Made by a program: the position numbers and the translations under genes. From Pseudomonadota bacterium (lineage in GTDB: Bacteria; Pseudomonadota; Gammaproteobacteria; Burkholderiales; Burkholderiaceae_C), in NCBI GenBank assembly GCA_023442945.1, contig JAEZWW010000047.1, forward strand, positions 10,522-74,521: 64,000 bases of DNA. The letters are read 5' to 3'. Each line of letters opens with the position of its first letter. The first letter of the stretch is position 1. Shown one piece after another: positions 57,726 through 64,000 of this stretch. The notes under the pieces were generated by a model, which did not search any database, was not told the origin of the DNA, and saw only the letters and a list, made by a program, of their open reading frames with translations.

Positions 57726-58232
57726 ATGCTGAACACCTTGCTGGCCTATAAACGATGGGCGAACGACGAACTGCTCACCCTGGGATTGACCAACGCTCAC
57801 GCGCTGCCGGCCGACGATTACCGACTGTTCATCCGTATCCTGAACCACACGTATGTGGTGGACCAGATCTTCATGGCGCACATGAAGGGCATGCCGCATG
57901 GCTTCAGCTCGACCAACACCGAGGCGACGCCGGAATTGGGTGAGTTGCGCACTTGGGTTGCTGCGTCTGACGAAGCGCTCCGCGACTACGTGGCGGCGTT
58001 GCCTGCGGACGCACTGGAAGAAGCCATCCACTTTTGCTTCACCGATGGAGATGCCGGTTGCATGACGCGACACGAAATGGTCCAGCACCTGATGGCCCAC
58101 GGCGCTTATCACCGCGGCGCGGCGGGCCGCATCCTGGCGGTGCACGGCGTGCAGCCGCCGCCCGATTCGCTGACGGCGTTCCTGCACCGCACGCAGCCAC
58201 AGCGCAGAGGCGGAGAAGATTCGCCGCGATGA
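57726..58232 (+). CDS. DinB-family protein
   Basis: 168 residues from the ATG at 57726: LLAYKRWANDELL, FIRILNHTYVVDQIFMAHMKG, and HGAYHRGAAGRIL. Four-helix bundle with a metal site made by the first His (LNHTY) and the HGAYHRG pair. DinB/YfiT-like proteins include thiol-dependent transferases; this subgroup has no assigned reaction. It lies 13 bases after trpG inside the trp operon and presumably shares its transcript, although there is no known link with tryptophan. Confidence 0.87.
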   Translation: MLNTLLAYKRWANDELLTLGLTNAHALPADDYRLFIRILNHTYVVDQIFMAHMKGMPHGFSSTNTEATPELGELRTWVAASDEALRDYVAALPADALEEAIHFCFTDGDAGCMTRHEMVQHLMAHGAYHRGAAGRILAVHGVQPPPDSLTAFLHRTQPQRRGGEDSPR

Positions 58233-58309
58233 TCTGCTGCAGATTGAAATGGCCCTTTGTGCTGGCCCATTTCTTGCCCGACGTTTTTTTAGTTGATTGA
58301 GCCACCGAC

Positions 58310-59389
58310 ATGAATCTCATCGACCTGCGCAGCGACACCGTCACCCAACCCACGCCCGCCATGCGCGCCGCCATGATGGCCGCGCCGCTGGGCGACGATG
58401 TGTTTGCCGACGACCCGACCGTGAACGCGCTGCAGGCGCGCATCGCCGAGCTGACGGGCAAGGAGGCGGCGCTGTTCATGCCGTCGGGCACGCAAAGCAA
58501 CCTGTGCGGCATCCTGGCGCACTGCGGGCGGGGTGACGAATACATCGTTGGCCAGCTGGCGCACACCTACCGCTACGAAGGCGGTGGCGCGGCCGTGTTT
58601 GGCAGCGTGCAGCCGCAGCCGCTGCCGCAGGACGCGCAGGGCCGCATGGCGCTGGCCGACATCGCCGCCGCCATCAAGCCGGACGACCCGCACTTCGCCC
58701 GCACGCGCCTGCTGTGCCTGGAAAACACCTGGAACGGCCACGTCATGCCCGACGAGTACCTGCGCGACGCGGCTGCGCTGGCGCGCACGCACGGCATGGC
58801 GGTGCACCTGGACGGCGCGCGCGTCTTCAACGCGGCCGTCGCCAGCCGCTTGCAAGGGCAGGGCACGGCGGCGCGCCTGCGCGAAATCGCAGACATCTTC
58901 GACAGCCTGTCGGTCTGCTTCAGCAAAGGCCTGGGCGCGCCCGTGGGCTCGGCGCTGTGCGGGTCCAAAGAGCTGATCGCCCGCGCCCTGCGCATCCGCA
59001 AGATGGCGGGCGGCGGCCTGCGCCAGGCCGGCCTGCTGGCCGCTTGCGCGCTGCATGCGCTGGACCACCACGTTGAGCGCCTGGCCGACGACCATGCCAA
59101 CGCCCAGCGTTTGGCCGGCGGCCTGCGCGGCATCGACGGGCTGCATGTGCGGTCGGCCGAAACGAACATCGTCTTCGTCGACGTGGCGGACGGCCGCGGC
59201 CCGGCGCTGCTGGACCACCTGAAGGCACACGGCGTGCTGGCCACCGGCCTGATCGGCCTGCGCTTTGTCACGCACCTGGATGTGGATGCGGCGGGGGTCG
59301 ACCGGGCGGTCGAGGTGACGCGCGCTTTCTTTGCTGCCGACGGTGACGCGGCGGCGCGCCCGGTCGCTGCGGCCCAGGGTCCGTACTGA
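58310..59389 (+). CDS. ltaE: Low-specificity L-threonine aldolase
   Basis: 359 residues, PLP fold type I: IDLRSDTVTQPTPAMRAAM, DDPTVNALQ, FMPSGTQSNLCG, LENTWNGHVMP, HLDGARVFNAAVA, SVCFSKGLGAPVGS with the PLP Lys206, and KMAGGGLRQAG. It splits L-threonine/allo-threonine to glycine and acetaldehyde. The next gene is an RhtB-type amino acid exporter, so the two may serve the same amino acid. Confidence 0.94.
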   Translation: MNLIDLRSDTVTQPTPAMRAAMMAAPLGDDVFADDPTVNALQARIAELTGKEAALFMPSGTQSNLCGILAHCGRGDEYIVGQLAHTYRYEGGGAAVFGSVQPQPLPQDAQGRMALADIAAAIKPDDPHFARTRLLCLENTWNGHVMPDEYLRDAAALARTHGMAVHLDGARVFNAAVASRLQGQGTAARLREIADIFDSLSVCFSKGLGAPVGSALCGSKELIARALRIRKMAGGGLRQAGLLAACALHALDHHVERLADDHANAQRLAGGLRGIDGLHVRSAETNIVFVDVADGRGPALLDHLKAHGVLATGLIGLRFVTHLDVDAAGVDRAVEVTRAFFAADGDAAARPVAAAQGPY

Positions 59390-59403
59390 CGCTTGCGCGC
59401 GCC

Positions 59404-60156
59404 ATGCCCGACCTGCACCACCTCCTGCTCTTCATCGCCGCCGGCGTGGTGCTCAACCTTACGCCCGGGCCGGACGTGATGTTCATCGTGGCCAACGCGG
59501 TGCGCGGCGGGCTGCGCGCAGGGGTGGCGGCGGCGGTGGGGATTTCGGCGGGTTGCCTGGTGCATGTCACGGCGGCGGCGCTGGGGGTGTCGGCGCTGTT
59601 GGCGACCAGCCAGACGGCGTTTGCGGTGCTGAAGTGGATCGGGGCGCTGTACCTGATCTGGGTGGGGTTGCAAATGCTGCGCGGGGCCTTGCGGCGGCCG
59701 GCGCAAGGGGCGGGTGCAGCGGGTGAATTGCCACAAGATGCTATGAATACAGAAGCTGCTCGCGCAGATGGTTCTAGGGCTAGCGTCCAATTTGATTCAA
59801 GAATCCGTCATGGCGGCCTGCCCGCGGTGGTGGCCGCCCCCTCATCGGCGGGGCCCGTGCTGCGGCGCGGCTTCTTGACCAACGTGCTCAACCCCAAGGT
59901 CGCGCTGTTCTTCCTGGCCTTCGTGCCGCAGTTCATCGCGCCGGGCACGGCGCACCCGGGCTGGGCATTTGCGGCGCTGGGGCTGCTCTTCACCTTCAAT
60001 GGCCTGCTGGTCGCCTGTGGATGGGCGCTGGTGGCGGCCTGGGCGGCGCGGCGCGCGGGCGCGTTGCAACGCGGGCTGCGCTGGCTGGACGGCGTGGCCG
60101 GTGGCCTGTTCATCGCGTTTGGCGTCAAGCTGGCCCTGACGGAGGCGCCGCGATGA
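59404..60156 (+). CDS. LysE/RhtB-family amino acid exporter with an enlarged cytoplasmic loop
   Basis: 250 residues against about 205-210 for usual RhtB proteins. The start LLLFIAAGVVLNLTPGPDVMFIVANAVRGG is the family signature; FLTNVLNPKVALFFLAFVPQFI is the second-half signature. Six membrane segments. About 40 residues in the central loop (from GAAGELPQDAMNTEAARAD to SSAGPVLRRG) are extra and include repeat A (residues about 112-134). It follows ltaE by 14 bases, and its stop overlaps the next start by ATGA (60153-60156). Threonine or homoserine is a likely but unproved substrate. Confidence 0.88.
   Translation: MPDLHHLLLFIAAGVVLNLTPGPDVMFIVANAVRGGLRAGVAAAVGISAGCLVHVTAAALGVSALLATSQTAFAVLKWIGALYLIWVGLQMLRGALRRPAQGAGAAGELPQDAMNTEAARADGSRASVQFDSRIRHGGLPAVVAAPSSAGPVLRRGFLTNVLNPKVALFFLAFVPQFIAPGTAHPGWAFAALGLLFTFNGLLVACGWALVAAWAARRAGALQRGLRWLDGVAGGLFIAFGVKLALTEAPR
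59737..59803 (+). repeat. Repeat A inside the rhtB-like gene (same sense)
   Basis: GATGCTATGAATACAGAAGC, GCTCGCGCAGATGG, TCTAGGGCTAGCGTCC, TTTGATTCAAGAATC. Nearly full-length, including the AT-rich right end, and translated as DAMNTEAARADGSRAS. Confidence 0.85.
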
Positions 60157-61244
60157 GCATGTTGGTGCCGGACTTTTGGGCCGAAGGCCGGGCGCAGTCG
60201 CGCGCGGGCCAGCGCCAGCTCACCGTGCGGCGCTTTGGCTGGTCGATGGTCGGCCAAGACGATGCGCAACGCATGGCCGACGAGCGCGCGCAGGCCGCGC
60301 TCACGCGGGTGCTGGCGGGCGAACGCCTGGCGCGGCGCGACCGCAAGGTGCCGTACAACGGCGCGGACGGGGTGCCGATCCGCGAACAGGTGGTGTCGCG
60401 CCACGGCGACGAGATGATCACGCGCAACAGCTATGGCGCGCTGTGCTTGAACACGCCGCGTGTGCTGATTGCGGATGTCGACCGCCCCGAGGTGGCGTTG
60501 CGCAGCTGGTGGTTCATTTGGCTGCCCCTGTGTTCGCTGTCCATCGCTTTGGTCATGGGGGTTTTTTGGCGCTTTTGGCCTGCACCTCTGTCATGCGCGC
60601 GTAGCGCATCCGGCTTTCTGGAGGGCTTGGCGGCGCTTGGCGGTCGAGCGGCATTGGCAGTTGCCGCGATCGGCGCTGCCCTTGCAGTGCTGGCGGTGAT
60701 CGGGGTGTTAGCCGATTGGGTGGACCGCAGGCGTCGCCGAGCGGCCAGGGACGCCGACGAACAACCTGGCGGCTGGTGGGAAAGCTCCCTGCACCGGGTG
60801 AGGGCGTTTGCCGCCGCGCATCCGGACTGGGGCTTGCGCATCTACCGCACGCCCGCGGGCCGGCGATTGATCGTGACCCATCGGACATTTTCGGCAGAGG
60901 ACCCAGCCGTCACCGAGTTTTTTCAAGCAGTGCAGGCCGACCCGTTGTACGTGGCCATGTGCCGCCACCAGCATTGCTTTCGCGCGCGGCTGACAGGCAA
61001 GCCCTGGCGCATGGGCATTGAAGAACACCTCAAGCCGCGCCCTGGCGTCTGGCCGGTGGCCCCTGAAAGCGTGCCGGCGCGGGACGCCTGGCTGGCCGCC
61101 TACGATGCGCGCGCCCGGTCGTTTGCCGCCTGCCGATTTGAAGCCGCCTTGGGCCCGCCCGCGCAGCCGCTGGATGTGGCGGTTGTGGTGGACTTGCACG
61201 ACAGCTTGTCTCAAGCGCGGAAGCCCGAGCTGACGCTGGCTTGA
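60153..61244 (+). CDS. Uncharacterised protein with two central membrane helices
   Basis: 363 residues, not recognised. Layout: cytosolic N-terminal part (residues 1-115, conserved-looking MVGQDDAQRMADERAQ and PYNGADGVPIREQVVSRHGD), two membrane helices at about 120-140 and 165-195, then a soluble C-terminal domain starting WWESSLHRVRAFAAAHPDWGLRIYRTPAGRRLIVTHRTF with several His and Cys (MCRHQHCFRAR). The LRIYRTPAG..L..T pattern recalls primase/polymerase-like folds but too few motifs are present to claim one. It overlaps the rhtB stop by ATGA and precedes trpD by 52 bases. Confidence 0.75.
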   Translation: MSMLVPDFWAEGRAQSRAGQRQLTVRRFGWSMVGQDDAQRMADERAQAALTRVLAGERLARRDRKVPYNGADGVPIREQVVSRHGDEMITRNSYGALCLNTPRVLIADVDRPEVALRSWWFIWLPLCSLSIALVMGVFWRFWPAPLSCARSASGFLEGLAALGGRAALAVAAIGAALAVLAVIGVLADWVDRRRRRAARDADEQPGGWWESSLHRVRAFAAAHPDWGLRIYRTPAGRRLIVTHRTFSAEDPAVTEFFQAVQADPLYVAMCRHQHCFRARLTGKPWRMGIEEHLKPRPGVWPVAPESVPARDAWLAAYDARARSFAACRFEAALGPPAQPLDVAVVVDLHDSLSQARKPELTLA

Positions 61245-61296
61245 GCGTTCACGCACCGTTGAACAACAACCCGAATTTTCCATTGGAGCCATTGAC

Positions 61297-62328
61297 ATGA
61301 TCACCCCGCAGGAAGCGCTGCAGCGCACCATCGAACACCGCGAGATCTTCCACGACGAGATGCTGCACCTGATGCGGCTGATCATGAAGGGCGAGATCTC
61401 GCCCCTGATGGTGGCGGCCATCACCACCGGCCTGCGCGTGAAGAAGGAAACCATTGGCGAGATCACCGCCGCCGCGCAGGTGATGCGCGAGCTGTCGACC
61501 AAGGTGCACGTGGCCGATTCCACCCACTTGGTGGACGTGGTGGGCACGGGCGGCGACGGCTCGCACACATTCAACATCAGCACCTGCTCGATGTTCGTGG
61601 CCGCGGCGGCGGGCGCCAAGGTGGCCAAGCACGGTGGCCGCAGCGTGTCCAGCAAGTCGGGCAGCGCGGATGTGATGGAGGCGCTGGGCGTCAACATCCA
61701 TCTGACGCCCGAACAGATCGCGCGCTGCGTGGCTGAGACCGGCGTGGGCTTCATGTTCGCGCCCAACCACCACCCGGCAATGAAGAACGTGGCGCCGATC
61801 CGCCGCGAAATGGGCGTCAAGACCATCTTCAACATCCTGGGCCCGCTCACCAACCCGGCTGGCGCGCCGAACATTTTGATGGGCGTGTTCCACCCCGACC
61901 TGGTCGGTATCCAGGTGCGCGCGCTGCAGCGCCTGGGTGCCGAGCACGCCGTGGTCGTCTACGGCCGCGACGGCATGGACGAAGTCAGCCTGGGCGCGGC
62001 CACGCTGGTGGGCGAGCTGAAGAACGGCGAAGTGCGCGAATACGAAATCCACCCCGAAGACTTCGGCCTGCAGATGCAAAGCAACCGCAGCATCAAGGTG
62101 GAAACACCGGAAGAATCCGTCACCATGCTGCGCGGCGTGCTGGACAACGCGCCTGGCGCCGCCAAGGAGATCGTGCAGCTGAACGCCGGCGCCACGCTGT
62201 ACGCGGCCGGTGTCGCGTCCACCATTGCCGACGGCATCGCCCGCGCGCGCACGGCCATCGAATCCGGCGCCGCCAAGGCCAAGCTGGACCAGGTCGTGGC
62301 CTTCAGCCAGGCGCAGTCTGCGGCCTGA
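61297..62328 (+). CDS. trpD: Anthranilate phosphoribosyltransferase
   Basis: 343 residues: LMRLIMKGEISPLMVAAI, VDVVGTGGDGSHTFNIST (PRPP-binding glycine-rich loop), KHGGRSVSSKSGSADVMEALG, MFAPNHHPAMKNV, NILGPLTNPAGA, and VYGRDGMDEVSLGA (metal Asp/Glu). Transfers phosphoribosyl to anthranilate, step two of the pathway. It lies some 3.6 kb from trpG instead of next to it. Confidence 0.96.
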   Translation: MITPQEALQRTIEHREIFHDEMLHLMRLIMKGEISPLMVAAITTGLRVKKETIGEITAAAQVMRELSTKVHVADSTHLVDVVGTGGDGSHTFNISTCSMFVAAAAGAKVAKHGGRSVSSKSGSADVMEALGVNIHLTPEQIARCVAETGVGFMFAPNHHPAMKNVAPIRREMGVKTIFNILGPLTNPAGAPNILMGVFHPDLVGIQVRALQRLGAEHAVVVYGRDGMDEVSLGAATLVGELKNGEVREYEIHPEDFGLQMQSNRSIKVETPEESVTMLRGVLDNAPGAAKEIVQLNAGATLYAAGVASTIADGIARARTAIESGAAKAKLDQVVAFSQAQSAA

Positions 62329-62342
62329 GCGGCGGTCTGACC

Positions 62343-62486
62343 ATGTGGCAAGACGAAGGCACCTGGATCGCGCTGGGCGTGTCCGCGCTGTTTCTGGTGG
62401 CGGCCTTCGTCATGCACCGCGTTTTCATGAAAATACTGCGCTCGCCCGCACCGGATGAGCGCAAGGAGCTAGCAAAAGATGAGTGA
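62343..62486 (+). CDS. Small single-pass membrane protein
   Basis: 47 residues: MWQDEGTWIALGVSALFLVAAFVMHR with one hydrophobic helix, then FMKILRSP and a charged end (DERKELAKDE). Not recognised. It lies 14 bases after the trpD stop and is in the operon orientation; the helix with positive residues behind it argues for a real small protein, but there is no strong Shine-Dalgarno. Confidence 0.55.
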   Translation: MWQDEGTWIALGVSALFLVAAFVMHRVFMKILRSPAPDERKELAKDE

Positions 62487-62514
62487 CAAGACTCGGAGCT
62501 TCAGGTTGCGTGGT

Positions 62515-62538
62515 ATGCGAATGCGAATGCGAATGCGA
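62515..62538 (+). repeat. Hexanucleotide microsatellite (ATGCGA)4
   Basis: Four perfect units, with partial units on both sides. It lies between the small membrane protein and the next start, where a change in unit number would not shift a frame but could alter leader length. Confidence 0.85.
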
Positions 62539-62591
62539 GGTGCGATTGCCCGGCCTTATGGCTGCCTTATCCGTCGTCGCGTGGGATCGGC

Positions 62592-63074
62592 TTGAGCTTT
62601 CATCCTTTTTCCGCCGAAAAGACGCGCGAAGCTTTGCGCGCCGGCACGATCGCACAGCGTGACGAGGCGCGGTACTGGATTGCCTCCAGCCTGTGCTGGA
62701 TGTTCTACCTCTATCACGCGGGCGTGTTTGGCCAGCGTTGGGGGTGGTTCCTGCTCTACGACGTCGGCGTAGCGCTGGCGATTCTGTGGATTGGCGTGTC
62801 GGAGACACTCAAGGCCAACGGCGGTGATGCCGGCACGGAGTACCTGCGCCGGATCGTCTTGATTGGTACGCCGCTGGGCATCTGGGTACTGGTTGGCGCC
62901 CAGGCGCTGGGTTGGGCGAGCTGGTTCCTGTTTCCCAGACTTATGGACGCGCAAACCTTCGCCAATCCCGAGCTGGCGTGGCAGGTGGTGACCTTTGCTA
63001 TGTTCAACGGGATGCAAATCACTTTTTGGTGGCGTTTGCACTATCACCTTCGTCAATTGAACAGAAATATATGA
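62592..63074 (+). CDS. Uncharacterised polytopic membrane protein coupled to trpC
   Basis: 160 residues from the TTG at 62592; start uncertain because the upstream sequence is a repeat and no better start is seen. Three to four membrane helices (ARYWIASSLCWMFYLYHAGVF, GWFLLYDVGVALAILWIG, IVLIGTPLGIWVLVGAQALGW) and an aromatic C-terminal end (ITFWWRLHYHLRQL). Not recognised. The stop TGA overlaps the trpC start (ATGA, 63071-63074), so trpC translation probably depends on this gene. Confidence 0.7.
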   Translation: MSFHPFSAEKTREALRAGTIAQRDEARYWIASSLCWMFYLYHAGVFGQRWGWFLLYDVGVALAILWIGVSETLKANGGDAGTEYLRRIVLIGTPLGIWVLVGAQALGWASWFLFPRLMDAQTFANPELAWQVVTFAMFNGMQITFWWRLHYHLRQLNRNI

Positions 63075-63883
63075 GTGACATCCTGGACAAAATCGTCGCC
63101 GTCAAGCGCGAAGAAGTGGCCGCAGGCTTGAAGAAGAAGTCCCTGGCCGCCATGCGTGAAGACGCCGAAAGCCGTGTGCTGACGCGCGACTTTGTGGGTG
63201 CGCTGCGCGCCAAGATCGCGGCCGGTCAGGCGGCGGTGATCGCCGAGGTGAAGAAGGCCAGCCCGAGCAAGGGCGTCATCCGCGCCGACTTCATCCCGGC
63301 CGACATCGCGCAAAGCTACGCCGTCGGCAACCGCGACAGCGGCGGCCAGGTCAGCGCGGCGTGCCTGTCGGTGCTGACGGACAAGCAGTTCTTTCAGGGC
63401 AGCATCGCCTACCTGAAGCAGGCGCGTGCCGCGTGCGAGCTGCCGGTGCTGCGCAAGGACTTCATGATCGACGCCTACCAGGTGTACGAGGCGCGCGCCA
63501 TCGGCGCCGACTGCATCCTGCTGATCGCCGCCTGCCTGTCGGACACGCAAATGGCCGAGCTGGAAGCCGTGGCCCGCAGCCTGGACATGGCCGTGCTGGT
63601 CGAGGTGCACGACGGTGCCGAGCTGCAACGCGCGCTGAAGCTGAAGACGCCCCTGGTCGGCATCAACAACCGCGACCTGCGCAATTTCGAGGTCAGTTTG
63701 GACACCACGCTGGGGCTGATGAAAGACGTGCCCGCCGACCGCCTGCTGATCACCGAAAGCGGCATCGGCACCCGCGCCGACGTGCAGCGCCTGCGCGACG
63801 CCGGTGTGCATGCGTTTTTGATCGGTGAGGCCTTCATGCGCGCCGACGAGCCGGGCGAGGCGCTGGCGGAGCTGTTCGCCTGA
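63071..63883 (+). CDS. trpC: Indole-3-glycerol phosphate synthase
   Basis: 270 residues from the ATG at 63071: ILDKIVAVKREEVA, VIAEVKKASPSKGVIR (catalytic Lys), LSVLTDKQFFQGS, LPVLRKDFMIDAYQVYEARAIGADCILLI, LVGINNRDLRNFEV, and LITESGIGTRADV. Closes the indole ring in step four of tryptophan synthesis; trpF, trpB and trpA are not in the window and are usually at a second locus in betaproteobacteria. ATGA overlap with the membrane protein upstream. Confidence 0.96.
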   Translation: MSDILDKIVAVKREEVAAGLKKKSLAAMREDAESRVLTRDFVGALRAKIAAGQAAVIAEVKKASPSKGVIRADFIPADIAQSYAVGNRDSGGQVSAACLSVLTDKQFFQGSIAYLKQARAACELPVLRKDFMIDAYQVYEARAIGADCILLIAACLSDTQMAELEAVARSLDMAVLVEVHDGAELQRALKLKTPLVGINNRDLRNFEVSLDTTLGLMKDVPADRLLITESGIGTRADVQRLRDAGVHAFLIGEAFMRADEPGEALAELFA

Positions 63884-63910
63884 GCGGAAGCGGACGATTG
63901 GTGGGTTCGA

Positions 63911-63980
63911 TGAATGCTATTGTTTGAATAGCTGCTTGCGCAGGTGGTTGTAGGGCTGGAGGTCGATTTTTCGGTGAATA
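63911..63980 (+). repeat. Repeat A after trpC
   Basis: GAATGCTATTGTTTGAATAG, CTTGCGCAGGTGG, TGTAGGGCTGGAGG, TCGATTTTTCGGTGAAT. Close to the full consensus with both AT-rich ends; 28 bases after the trpC stop. Confidence 0.85.
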
Positions 63981-64000
63981 GGTCGTGCCCGCGCCTGCGC

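Noticed and set aside
1..64000. tRNA, rRNA, riboswitch, integrase, transposase or phage genes
   Set aside because: None could be recognised on either strand; the thiL gene has no THI-box-like sequence nearby, and no tRNA-like cloverleaf was found.

Overview
The window is dense, GC-rich bacterial chromosome. Gene content and order point to the family Comamonadaceae (Burkholderiales, Betaproteobacteria): TTT/Bug-type binding proteins, DUF3567, DUF3108, DUF3348, DUF802 and DUF2894 proteins, the rsmI-yraN-diaA-dolP order, pilT/pilU, and a split trp operon. This assignment comes from recognising families, not from a search. No rRNA, tRNA, CRISPR array, transposase or phage gene was seen.

Layout. 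1-7770 (+): meta-cleavage pathway for homoprotocatechuate (4-hydroxyphenylacetate degradation), hpaG-G-E-D-F-H-I, interrupted between hpaE and hpaD by a nitrilase and a Bug receptor gene that sit between two copies of a structured repeat. 7992-10638: two paralogous SnoaL-like lipoproteins, one intact class II aldolase and what looks like the decayed second copy of that aldolase. 10639-14313: ketopantoate reductase-like enzyme, DMT exporter, SEC-C protein, and an AlkB-like gene broken by an in-frame TAG. 14489-24386: SpmAB-like membrane protein, rsmI, yraN, diaA, dolP, a beta-hydroxyacid dehydrogenase, pilU, pilT, the YggS-type PLP protein, purU and a TetR regulator. 24406-31050: a TetR-type operator pair, an acyl-CoA synthetase, a branched-chain amino acid-type binding protein and a 1137-residue single-chain acyl-CoA carboxylase; together they look like a carboxylic-acid uptake, activation and carboxylation unit. 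31240-45732: cell-envelope proteins, a FAH-family hydrolase, a low-GC glycosidase-like gene next to a mosaic thiL, a GATase, a GCS2 ligase coupled to a cation:proton antiporter, the Gcr membrane protein, apaG and rpe. 45839-50820 (-): a four-gene operon DUF3348 / MotA-ExbB-like protein with a very long coiled coil / MotB-OmpA-like protein / DUF2894, resembling a ZorAB-type membrane motor with two extra proteins. 51139-55104: DsrE-like protein, gph, an aspartoacylase-family protein, a chalcone isomerase-like protein and a transglutaminase. 55254-63883 (+): the trpE-G-D-C operon, with a likely leader peptide and attenuator, and with dinB, ltaE, rhtB and three uncharacterised membrane protein genes among the trp genes.

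The most striking feature runs across the whole window. A roughly 50-70 bp repeat (called A here; core AGCTGCTTGCGCAG ... TAGGGCTGGAGGC) occurs about 21 times. Eight copies lie inside otherwise normal coding sequences (hpaF, yggS, the carboxylase, chaN-like, thiL, the MotA-like gene, trpG, rhtB) and are translated in frame. Two intergenic copies end exactly where a Shine-Dalgarno sequence is needed, and some supply the stop codon of the gene before them. This recalls the protein-coding palindromic elements of Rickettsia. Two further families are seen: B (in CDS at 68-134 and 28509-28552) and C (three hairpin-rich copies, each at a stop codon).
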